Origin: JBMNGG01 sp050949705
GTDB lineage: Bacteria; Bacillota; Thermosediminibacteria; Thermosediminibacterales; Tepidanaerobacteraceae
Reading direction: 5' to 3'
NCBI GenBank assembly: GCA_050949705.1
Contig: JBMNGG010000008.1
Location: 1 to 64,000, forward strand
Length of the DNA stretch: 64,000 nt
Below the pieces are notes generated by a model. The model did not search any database. It saw only the letters and a program-made list of their open reading frames with translations, and was not told the origin of the DNA. Below are positions 10,401-17,364 of this stretch, piece by piece. Both the position numbers and the translations under genes were made by a program. The stretch's first letter is position 1, and each line of letters opens with the position of its first letter.

Positions 10401-12044
10401 GATAAATATGCACACATAGAAGCTCCATACAATGAGTTAGCAGACAATATCATTACTGTGGGAGGACCGGGGACCAAACTCAGTGCACCTAAGGGTTTTA
10501 CGGTTTCGGATATTGAAGGCAGACAAACTATAGTTGCAACCGGAGATTATAATATCAAAGACAGCACATCAGAAAAACAGATTCGCTATAGAGGTGTTGA
10601 TTTATATAACTTCTTGAGATCTGTAGATATAGGTCTACAATCAAATGCCAGTGAAGTAGTGTTAGAATCCGCCGATGGCAATACACTGACATTACCCTTA
10701 ACAGAAATCATGAAGTCAGATTATATAAACAGTGCCACTGGGCAAGGCAACCTGAAAGTGATTTTAGCCTATGGTGCAAGTAGCGTTAACAATAGTGATC
10801 TAAATGACGGTAAACCACTAGTCTTAAATGAAAAATCGCCCGGCTATGACACTAAATACCAAAATGCTGGTGGTCCTATTTCTCTGATTATAGGCCAGAA
10901 AGACATAGAAGATATAAACTCATCACGTATATTAAACAATGTGGTAAAGATCACCGTCAATACTGCAGCTATTACCAGCTGGAAGCATGATATGAGCCCT
11001 ACATTTAGTCAATACCTCGATAATAGTGCTTTAGAGGTAACGGGTTCTGCCCTTTTCAGCCCTAAAACATTCACCCTTCGTGAATTAGAAGCTATGAATG
11101 ATATTATTATCAGAGACTCTTACACTTATATAGGAGAACACGAGCATGAGGGTTTAAACCTGTGGAAACTCATTACAGAAAAAGTAGGTCTTAAACCAGG
11201 AGTTGAACTTACTTCTGTAAAGGTGATAGCATCTGACGGATTTTCAAGAGATGTGCTTTCGGTCTTTGGAAAAGATGCCTTAATTAATGGGATTGCCGAT
11301 GGTTTAGAAAGAAAAATAATTATGCTATCCTATGCGGCTAACGGAAATCCATTGGTGCCCGATACTAACAGTGATGGATATACCAGTGGCAATGATGGTG
11401 GGCCAATAAGAATGATTACCCATTTAAACCAAGGAGCCTGTCTGAAAAATGTGGTTAAAATCGAAGTTGATGGAACCGGCGGTGTGCCTTCAGCTTTTGT
11501 TGATATAATAGGGCATTGGGCTCAAAATGATATACAATTTCTATTTTCAAAAGGCATAGTGAATGGAACTGGTCCAAATACCTTTAGCCCCGATCGGAGT
11601 GTTACTAGGGCAGAATTCCTAAAAATTATAATAGGGACTTTAGACAATGTGGATTTAAAAGCTGATTCTAATGTAGGTTTCAAAGATGTAGATCCGGGTC
11701 AGTGGTATGCAGATTATATAAATTGGGCAGCAGAAAAGGGAATTGTTGAGGGTGACGGTAGTGGTTACTTCAAACCCGGAGACATGATTACAAGGGAACA
11801 GATGGCTGTAATGATACAAAACTTTATAAAGGCCATAGATGTAGAGCTTTCTGCTACAGATTCATACAAGGAATTCAAGGACGACTCTCAAATAAGCAGT
11901 TGGGCCAAGGATGCAGTGAAATTTGTCCAAACCAGTGGTGTTATTAACGGAAAACCTGATGGGAATTTTGATCCAAAGGGTTTGGCTACAAGGGCAGAAG
12001 CCTCAAAAGTTACTCGGATTCTTATAGAGAAGATGAGCAAATAA
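7428..12044 (+). CDS. Secreted SLH protein with repeated molybdopterin-type oxidoreductase domains
   Basis: This 1538-residue protein begins with a signal peptide (about 1-41, ending DAYAQ). About seven repeats follow, each of the pattern VTGxx...YTLxELxxM, (E)GVxLxDLLxK, then ADGY and a VLAYG/GGPLRxI closing segment, which resembles the sulfite-oxidase molybdopterin-binding fold (Oxidored_molyb); repeats begin near 51, 250, 400, 590, 800, 1010 and 1190. Residues 396-402 read DAITGAT, like the threonine motif flavinylated in FMN-binding domains. Three SLH domains (about 1356-1538) should anchor it to cell-wall polymer. Start ATG follows GGGGGAAAG. A Moco-type riboswitch precedes it and a surface flavoprotein follows. 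I cannot see which repeats keep cofactor ligands; no conserved Cys recurs between repeats, so some or all may be structural. Confidence 0.8.
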   Translation: MSSLIKKRGYFYKFLACVIMFALLFSSLSLILPSLDNDAYAQEWAPDKEEPILVVTGDGIGMTNERSYTLNELMAMNQATNLYSTINTTPTKSIYLGKGVKVNDLLEKSNFGSDKYNLYKMAFIARDGYKVTFDPDHQGDSTTSKTLVTAAYGAPRYYFPKLNIQDPSGKTTVDTILAFSRAGERGQPDIVPQASSLEPLTDSDAPLLMVGQQHVGEISNPLFNKTIQKILVGEELPTILKIGSKDYTRSDILLMPRVRGNWSYATKAGTKSDYCVGVPLTDLLGGYSDDDKVEFISADGYENPAVTIKDIRDSANEYILAYETGTNPDDSKPILDTAKNDPSIMGYFRVYSKDGSLIKLVNEIKISPTSGTDIGTSPYKHITNGGVQGDTPYNIDAITGATLTIEGPGVETSIPLSIRELENQDAGVFRGDFKDKRDGTEKTFKYEGIRLDYLLKNMTSGITGIKLTDTAYKVLIKNRVRQTIAEFTLEQITEAETKGKPIIIAYGTSNPDGTNPKPFVYDGEEGADGSLGNEDGCIKLVYDKSVFDVDPNPDYIKFGNMAYVYVAEKETPGYKHDKPPYDTPENSQYVITVTGDKVGREVNYTVKQLEDMVEYENGMPAPNGMGFRKEYSLSNSTYWYVNEYEGVKLWDLLKKAGIPESMSRGADSKTIVQFTATDGYKDFDKFTLEQIADPNLFGYYEKNPADLNDGKYISKRADDLRSVGYPVLVAYGVNGYPYVIKNTLEGYKSGLGNDGGPLRIISGKIEYAHANGSRQAKLLDKVIVGNEVNYSTHSGNPDKNYQALAQNKIDVKVIGMDGNTISEQTYTVSDIENMIYGDAVSNAERVKAKVKDFYNVQKGDNLYNDLYEGVNLAYFLKEKVQIPGNKGTVTFISDDSSITVTLDEIFSLGENSVTKKKDLQSVLAFAKNGAPMVPDKNSPGYESSYTDGSGESVPVKNDCGPLMMILPQTSEQVDTVKSLGNISSITVNLQPDKYAHIEAPYNELADNIITVGGPGTKLSAPKGFTVSDIEGRQTIVATGDYNIKDSTSEKQIRYRGVDLYNFLRSVDIGLQSNASEVVLESADGNTLTLPLTEIMKSDYINSATGQGNLKVILAYGASSVNNSDLNDGKPLVLNEKSPGYDTKYQNAGGPISLIIGQKDIEDINSSRILNNVVKITVNTAAITSWKHDMSPTFSQYLDNSALEVTGSALFSPKTFTLRELEAMNDIIIRDSYTYIGEHEHEGLNLWKLITEKVGLKPGVELTSVKVIASDGFSRDVLSVFGKDALINGIADGLERKIIMLSYAANGNPLVPDTNSDGYTSGNDGGPIRMITHLNQGACLKNVVKIEVDGTGGVPSAFVDIIGHWAQNDIQFLFSKGIVNGTGPNTFSPDRSVTRAEFLKIIIGTLDNVDLKADSNVGFKDVDPGQWYADYINWAAEKGIVEGDGSGYFKPGDMITREQMAVMIQNFIKAIDVELSATDSYKEFKDDSQISSWAKDAVKFVQTSGVINGKPDGNFDPKGLATRAEASKVTRILIEKMSK

Positions 12045-12068
12045 TTCAAATTGAGGTCGGAGAAAGCT

Positions 12069-12087
12069 CCGGAAAATTCCGGGTTTT
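12069..12087 (+). terminator. Weak terminator after the SLH protein
   Basis: Short stem CCGGA/TCCGG followed by GTTTTTG, 25 bases after the stop. It probably separates the SLH gene from the following flavoprotein gene. Confidence 0.5.
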
Positions 12088-12174
12088 TGTAAGTGTTATG
12101 TGTTTTGTCATTTAAAGGTATGTAACGATCAAAGGATGACATTGACACTAGTATTAAACTTTATAGGGATTTCT

Positions 12175-12243
12175 GGTCAGTGGGCGATTGCCCACTGACC
12201 CCATTTAACCAGTGGGCCTCAGCCCATAGGTTTACATGGGAGG
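12175..12243 (+). promoter_or_regulatory. Leader of overlapping, mutually exclusive hairpins
   Basis: Four hairpins share strands in series. A: GGTCAGTGGGC 12175-12185 with 12190-12200 (11 bp, perfect). B: GCCCACTG 12190-12197 with CAGTGGGC 12210-12217. C: TGGGC 12213-12217 with GCCCA 12222-12226. D: CCCAT 12223-12227 with ATGGG 12236-12240. Hairpin D covers part of GGGAGG at 12238-12243, the ribosome-binding site of the next gene. Such a ladder could switch translation on or off, but no known riboswitch class is recognised and no T run suggests termination. Confidence 0.5.
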
Positions 12244-12249
12244 TTAAGA

Positions 12250-14184
12250 ATGAGAAAAAAATTCATAGCCATATTGCTTGCTATCGTATTATTGTATTCT
12301 TTTGTTTCAACTACTTTTGCTAATAGTATGTATATTGTAAAGCCTGGTGACGTATTGTGGAAAATTGCTGAGGGTCATGGTACAACATGGCAAAAACTTG
12401 CTGAGATAAATAAGCTAGACAATCCCCACCAAATACACCCCGGTCAGACATTGAGACTTGAGGGTGAACCCACAGATTCTGCAAAAGTTACATCAGAGGT
12501 AAAGGTATATACCGGTGAAGGCAAAGGGTGCTATGGTCCTGTTAAAGTAGAAGTGGCGCTTGAAGGTGAACGGATAAAGGAAATTCGGATTCTTGAGCAT
12601 AACGAATCTCCCGGAGTAGGAGAGCTAGCAACTAAAATAATAGCGGAAGAAGTCGTGAAACACCAGAGCATAGCTGTTGACGCAGTAGCTGGATGTACCA
12701 AATCCAGTAATGGCACCCTGGCGGCTGTGGAACAAGCTCTCAAAAAAGCCCAAGTAAATATTGATGATTACACCAAAAAGCCGGAAAAAAGCACTATGCA
12801 AAGAGGCAGAATCGAAAAAAGATCTGATGTTGTAGTAATAGGTGCTGGAGGGGCAGGTCTAGCCGCAGCAGTATCAGCACACCAGAATGGTGCTAAGGTT
12901 TTAGTTTTGGAAAAGATGCCTCTGGTGGGGGGTAACACAATTATATCCGGTGCTGCATATAATGCAGTTGATCCCAAACGGCAATCCAAACAGGGCATAG
13001 AGGACTCCATTGAAAAGCATTATACCCAGACATATGAAGGCGGAGATAGACTCGGAAAGCCTGAATTGATAAAAACACTGGTGGAAAAGGCATATCAAGC
13101 TCTAGAATGGCTAGAAAGTATGGGTATGAAATTTAGGGATGAAGTATTTACGGTTTTGGGCGGATTATGGCCAAGAGCACATCAACCTGAAGAGCCCCTA
13201 GGAACAGGATATATAAATACATATATGAACTACATCAATCAACATAATAGTGATATAGAAATAATGCTAAACACTAGGGCAACAGAGCTCATAGTCAAAA
13301 ACGGCAGGGTAATTGGAGTTGAGGCAGAAAACCCTGAAGGAACAGTAATTGCTGAGGCAAATAATGGTGTAATAATTGCAACAGGTGGTTTTTCTGGAAA
13401 TGTCATTGCGAGAAACCATTACAATAAAATGTGGCCGGATCTAACAAATTTAAAAACCACTAATCGCCCAGGAATTACCGGTGACGGGATGTGGATGGCC
13501 GAAAAAATTGGAGCAAATCTCATCGGTATGGAACAGATACAGCTCCTTCCAATGGGTGACCCTGAAACTGGCAGTCTCAGTGGAAACATTGAACGGACTG
13601 TTGAAAATCGTATTTTCGTAAATAAAGATGGAAACAGATTTGTTGATGAAGGTGCCAGAAGAGATGTCATGACTAAAGCCTTGTTTGAACAAAAAGACAA
13701 TTTGATGTGGGTGATTGTGGATAAACACACTTACCCTACCGGGGATACGAAGAATAATTTTGACGAAACGATTGATTACCTTGTCCAAGAAGGTATTGCC
13801 TTTAAAGGGGATACACTGGAAGAGTTAGCACTGAAAATTGGCGTTGATCCTGTAAACCTCATCAAATCTGTAGAAACCTTCAACATGGCTGTAGAGGGGA
13901 AAATAGAAGATCCTTTTGACAGAACATTGTTTAAAGATAAGATTAACACACCGCCATTTTATGCTGGTGCCCGGGTGCCTACAGTTCATCATACAATGGG
14001 AGGAATAGAGATAAACACAAAAGCACAGGTTCTTGACATAAACGGCAATATTATACCAGGGCTATATGCAGCTGGAGAGGTAACCGGCGGAATTCATGGC
14101 TCAAATAGGATTGGCGGTAATGCTGTTCCTGATACTGTTGTATTTGGGAAAATTGCAGGGGAAAGTGCTGCAAAAGCTGAATGA
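12250..14184 (+). CDS. Secreted LysM / FMN-binding / FAD-dependent fumarate reductase-like flavoprotein
   Basis: A 644-residue exported protein. A signal peptide (about 1-25) is followed by a LysM peptidoglycan-binding domain (27-72, YIVKPGDVLWKIAEGHGTTW), an FMN_bind domain (about 80-165, with VDAVAGCTKSS, where Thr150 occupies the covalent-flavin position of the usual SGAT motif), and an FAD_binding_2 domain (about 192-644, VVVIGAGGAGLAAA, HHTMGG, GSNRIGGNAVPD). This architecture matches extracellular fumarate or urocanate reductases that take electrons from outside-facing carriers. The electron acceptor cannot be deduced. The AGCT form of the flavinylation motif is unusual, but the Thr is kept. 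ATG 12250 follows GGGAGG. It lies downstream of the SLH molybdopterin-type protein and is preceded by a structured leader. Confidence 0.85.
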   Translation: MRKKFIAILLAIVLLYSFVSTTFANSMYIVKPGDVLWKIAEGHGTTWQKLAEINKLDNPHQIHPGQTLRLEGEPTDSAKVTSEVKVYTGEGKGCYGPVKVEVALEGERIKEIRILEHNESPGVGELATKIIAEEVVKHQSIAVDAVAGCTKSSNGTLAAVEQALKKAQVNIDDYTKKPEKSTMQRGRIEKRSDVVVIGAGGAGLAAAVSAHQNGAKVLVLEKMPLVGGNTIISGAAYNAVDPKRQSKQGIEDSIEKHYTQTYEGGDRLGKPELIKTLVEKAYQALEWLESMGMKFRDEVFTVLGGLWPRAHQPEEPLGTGYINTYMNYINQHNSDIEIMLNTRATELIVKNGRVIGVEAENPEGTVIAEANNGVIIATGGFSGNVIARNHYNKMWPDLTNLKTTNRPGITGDGMWMAEKIGANLIGMEQIQLLPMGDPETGSLSGNIERTVENRIFVNKDGNRFVDEGARRDVMTKALFEQKDNLMWVIVDKHTYPTGDTKNNFDETIDYLVQEGIAFKGDTLEELALKIGVDPVNLIKSVETFNMAVEGKIEDPFDRTLFKDKINTPPFYAGARVPTVHHTMGGIEINTKAQVLDINGNIIPGLYAAGEVTGGIHGSNRIGGNAVPDTVVFGKIAGESAAKAE

Positions 14185-14216
14185 GAAGATAAATATAAAG
14201 GATATAGTTAAAAGAA

Positions 14217-14249
14217 AGCTCGGAAGACATATTTTATATCTTCCGAGCT
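14217..14249. terminator. Bidirectional terminator
   Basis: Perfect 11-bp stem AGCTCGGAAGA / TCTTCCGAGCT (14217-14227 with 14239-14249) between two convergent genes. Confidence 0.8.
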
Positions 14250-14268
14250 AGTTATTGAGTAATAATTA

Positions 14269-15027
14269 TTAAACTGATGTATATCCACCATCAACTTTAA
14301 TATTCTGACCGGTTATATAGGAAGCTTCATCGCTTGCAAGGAAAATAGCTGCAGGATTTAATTCTCCCTCACGGCCATAGCGTCTAAGAGGGACTGTTAC
14401 TTCCATAAATCGAGTAAACTCTTCGGTGTCTAATGTATCTTTTGTTAGTTCTGTTTCAAAATATCCAGGGCTAATAGTATTGCAAGTAATATTATATTGA
14501 GCTAATTCAGCGGCAACCGCTCTTGTAAAGTTAACAACTCCGCCTTTAGAAGAATGATATGCAATTGTGTCCATTGCGGTATTACCAACTTGTCCATAAA
14601 TGGAAGCAATATTAATGATGCGACCATATTTCCTCTCAACCATATGCTTTGCAAATGCTCTTGTTACCTTAAATACACTTGTTAAATCTGCATTTAAAGT
14701 GAAATCCCAATCTTCATCGGTCATATCCAACACACCAGCATTCCTAGAGGCGCCAGCGTTGTTTACTAAAATATCTACTTTTCCAAATTCCTTTATTACT
14801 GTTTCAGCAGCTTTTTCAATTTGTTCAGTACTGGTAACATCACATTGTACTGGCAGGCATTTTACTCTCAATGCTCTTATTTCCTCAGCATTTTTTTCGA
14901 GTCTTTCAAGTCTTCTTGCCATAATAACTACATCAGCACCTTGCTCGGCAAAGCCTTTGGCCATTTGATATCCTAAACCTGAAGATGCTCCTGTAACTAC
15001 TGCTACGCGTCCTTTTAATGAAAACAT
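14269..15027 (-). CDS. Short-chain dehydrogenase/reductase
   Basis: This 252-residue protein is a classical SDR, probably a cytosolic NAD(P)-dependent oxidoreductase. Visible are the Rossmann glycine motif TGASSGLG at 13-20, the NNAG motif, the catalytic Ser in NIASIYGQ, the Tyr-Lys pair in YHSSK, and the C-terminal DGGYTSV. The sequence resembles gluconate 5-dehydrogenase and 3-oxoacyl-ACP reductase, but the context gives no substrate: it stands alone between convergent and divergent neighbours. AAGGAGAG precedes the ATG at 15027. Confidence 0.85.
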   Translation of the reverse strand: MFSLKGRVAVVTGASSGLGYQMAKGFAEQGADVVIMARRLERLEKNAEEIRALRVKCLPVQCDVTSTEQIEKAAETVIKEFGKVDILVNNAGASRNAGVLDMTDEDWDFTLNADLTSVFKVTRAFAKHMVERKYGRIINIASIYGQVGNTAMDTIAYHSSKGGVVNFTRAVAAELAQYNITCNTISPGYFETELTKDTLDTEEFTRFMEVTVPLRRYGREGELNPAAIFLASDEASYITGQNIKVDGGYTSV

Positions 15028-15224
15028 GTAATTTCTCTCCTTGATAGTTTATTTTTTAACAATCTCATTTATATTTTAACAAATTAATCAAAATAAGTCA
15101 ACATAAAAGGACAAAAAACGAATATTAAAAGACCATATTGAAAGCCTTATTTAACAAGTTAATATTTCGACTAAGGTTGATGAAGCTTGGAAAGAGTTTT
15201 AGCGTAGTTTTCCATGCTCCTTTT

Positions 15225-15253
15225 TTGCTTGAATCTTCAATCGATGCTATAAT
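15225..15253 (+). promoter_or_regulatory. Sigma-A type promoter
   Basis: TTGCTT (15225-15230), 17-bp spacer, perfect TATAAT (15248-15253), 31 bases before the start of the next gene. Confidence 0.65.
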
Positions 15254-15284
15254 TGGATTGACTAATAATTAGGGGATGATAAGT

Positions 15285-15959
15285 ATGAAAGAAGATAAAT
15301 ATGTTCCTGAAGTCACATCCGTTTTAAAATCAAGGTCAATAAGTGTCCCAAAGTCAATTTATAAGGCAAGTGGTATTAATGTTCTTGGAAAAAGGATTAA
15401 GTCCTTGATTTTTACATCTGATGTAGCCATCATAAAGAATAACAATGCGCAATCCGTTTTAGCAGTATATCCTTTCACACCACAATTATCGATTATTCAT
15501 GCGATATTAGAAGTAGCACCAGTACCTGTGTTTGTAGGTGTAGGTGGTGGTATGACTACTGGATATAGAGCAGTGCAAATAGCTTTACAATCAGAGCTTA
15601 TGGGAGCATTTGGGGTTGTAGTAAATGCACCGACAGCAGTAGATGTTATTGCTAAGATGAAGGATACAATTGATATACCTATTATTTCAACAATTGCATC
15701 AGAACACGACGATTATAGAGCGAAGATTGAGGCTGGTGTAAGCATATTAAACATATCAGGCGGTAAAGATACCGTGAGCTTAGTTACTAAAATAAGGAAA
15801 GAATTAGGACGTGAATTTCCAATAATTGCAACAGGTGGTCCTACAGAAGAAAGTATACTAGCAACGATAGATGCTGGAGCAAACGCAATAACATATACTC
15901 CACCATCATCTGCAGAGATTTTTGCACAAGTAATGATAAAATATAGACAAGGAGATTAA
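15285..15959 (+). CDS. TIM-barrel-like protein of unknown role
   Basis: A 224-residue protein without signal peptide or membrane segments. Alternating hydrophobic strands and the late motifs IISTIASEHDDY, ILNISGG and IIATGGPTEESIL followed by GANAITYTPP resemble phosphate-binding ends of (beta/alpha)8 barrels such as indole-glycerol-phosphate synthase or nanE-type epimerases, but I cannot assign it. A glycine-rich FVGVGGGMTTGYRA segment near 85 is striking. I chose ATG 15285, 9 bases after AGGGG (15271-15275); the upstream ATG at 15276 overlaps that site. It has its own promoter and is followed by two hairpins. Confidence 0.6.
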   Translation: MKEDKYVPEVTSVLKSRSISVPKSIYKASGINVLGKRIKSLIFTSDVAIIKNNNAQSVLAVYPFTPQLSIIHAILEVAPVPVFVGVGGGMTTGYRAVQIALQSELMGAFGVVVNAPTAVDVIAKMKDTIDIPIISTIASEHDDYRAKIEAGVSILNISGGKDTVSLVTKIRKELGREFPIIATGGPTEESILATIDAGANAITYTPPSSAEIFAQVMIKYRQGD

Positions 15960-15981
15960 GAACATTTAAATGGGGTTCTTC
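15958..15981 (+). terminator. Short hairpin after the TIM-barrel-like gene
   Basis: AAGAAC / GTTCTT stem directly overlapping the stop region; weak. Confidence 0.4.
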
Positions 15982-16000
15982 TATTTGTTAAAAAATAATG

Positions 16001-16042
16001 AAGTCTTGAATCCTGTCAGGGGTAAGGGTTCAAGACTTTATT
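16001..16042 (+). terminator. Terminator
   Basis: Perfect 10-bp stem AAGTCTTGAA / TTCAAGACTT (16001-16010 with 16029-16038), followed by TATTATT. Confidence 0.7.
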
Positions 16043-16100
16043 ATTATCCAATACTTATGTGAAAGCCACTAATTAGGGCTTTATTCAGTAACACAAGTAC

Positions 16101-16463
16101 TCATGAGTTCTCATTTATTGATTCCCAAACGTCAGCTTTGAAACCTACTAAGACTTTATTATCACCGACCAATAAGGGGCGCTTAACCAACATTCCGTTA
16201 GTGGACAATAAACCTATAAGCTCTTCATCAGTCATTTGTGGAATTTTGTCCTTTAATTTCATTTCTCTATAAATCTTTCCACTTGTATTAAAGAATTTCT
16301 TGATGGGTAAACCGCTTTGCAGAACCCATTTTTTTAATTCTTCGGATGTGGGATTTTGTTCTACGATATGTCGGTATTCGTATACAATATTGTTATCATC
16401 AAGCCACTTTTTTGCCTTTTGGCAGGTTCCACACCGGGGATAACAAATGAACAGGTATTTCAT
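16101..16463 (-). CDS. ArsC/Spx-family thioredoxin-fold protein
   Basis: A 120-residue protein of the arsenate reductase/Spx/YffB superfamily. It has an N-terminal CGTCQKAKKWLDD motif with a CxxC pair, SEELKKW near the middle and the RPLLVGDNKVLVGF segment normal for the C-terminal half. Members are either glutaredoxin-like reductases or regulators that bind RNA polymerase; which applies cannot be told here. I prefer ATG 16463, which has GGAGGA seven bases upstream, over the in-frame TTG at 16469, which sits almost on that site. Confidence 0.8.
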   Translation of the reverse strand: MKYLFICYPRCGTCQKAKKWLDDNNIVYEYRHIVEQNPTSEELKKWVLQSGLPIKKFFNTSGKIYREMKLKDKIPQMTDEELIGLLSTNGMLVKRPLLVGDNKVLVGFKADVWESINENS

Positions 16464-16804
16464 ATTCAAATCCTCCTTTATATTTAAAATCTACTTCATA
16501 CCAAATATCCAAGATCCTCCACCATATATATTTCCATGAATACTAAGTCTATTGTTTTCTTAGGTTATATTTGACCTCCTATAGTAACACAATGAAGATG
16601 AAATTATGAAAAAAATTTATATAAATATGATATGTAAACATTATATACCAATTCAAATGAAAAATCACCCCAAAAATCACCCCTCTTTTTTATACCATAA
16701 TCACCCTATGGGGGATTACAATTAATGAACAAATAGATAAATTAAAGTAGATAGAAAAACCATATGGTTAACTGTTCAGTTAAAATAATTAAAGGAGGTG
16801 TATC
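16464..16804. other. Gene-free stretch
   Basis: Very AT-rich spacer between divergent genes. It must hold both promoters, but I see no clear -35/-10 pair and no known RNA motif. Two CACCCC-rich words near 16670-16710 are the only non-random feature noticed. Confidence 0.5.
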
Positions 16805-17299
16805 ATGAAAAAAATATTAGCATTGTTTCTTGTATTTGTATTCATTTTTTCGATGTCAGGATGTGGTGTTAAGAAAAAGATTGAAAATAAGATTGGTGAG
16901 GCAATCGGCGAAAAGATTATCGAAGGTGCAATAGGTCAAAAAGTTGATGTAGACGGAGATCAAGTTACACTCGAAGGAGATGACGGTTCTAAATTCACAA
17001 TAGGTGGCGGCGAGTGGCCAAAAAACGATTTAATCAAAAATATACCAGAATTTAAAGGCGGTAAGATTGAAAGCGTAATGAGCGGTGAAGAGGCTACGGT
17101 AATCTCTATAGATGATGTAGATAAAAATGCTTTTGAAAATTACCTTAATAATATCAAAAATGACTTTACTAAAGATGCTTATGAGTTGAACTCTGACGAA
17201 TTTATATCTTATACTGGCATGAATGATAAAAATGTTCAGATACAGCTGACATACGATATAGAAGGCAAAAGCATGAGCTTAGCAATTGCCCAAAAGTAA
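16805..17299 (+). CDS. Small secreted lipoprotein
   Basis: A 164-residue predicted lipoprotein: signal peptide with lipobox MSGC (Cys at about 20), then a glycine- and lysine-rich stretch (KKIENKIGEAIGEKI) and a mixed alpha/beta domain. It resembles DUF6591-type lipoproteins found in Firmicutes, with no known function. AAAGGAGGTG precedes the ATG. It may be co-transcribed with the LamG protein 65 bases downstream, although a short GGGGACGG-containing linker separates them. Confidence 0.75.
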   Translation: MKKILALFLVFVFIFSMSGCGVKKKIENKIGEAIGEKIIEGAIGQKVDVDGDQVTLEGDDGSKFTIGGGEWPKNDLIKNIPEFKGGKIESVMSGEEATVISIDDVDKNAFENYLNNIKNDFTKDAYELNSDEFISYTGMNDKNVQIQLTYDIEGKSMSLAIAQK

Positions 17300-17364
17300 A
17301 TATTTGAATATTTGGGGACGGTTCTTTTTTATTCATCAAGAGTTTAAAAAAAGGAGGAACAAGT

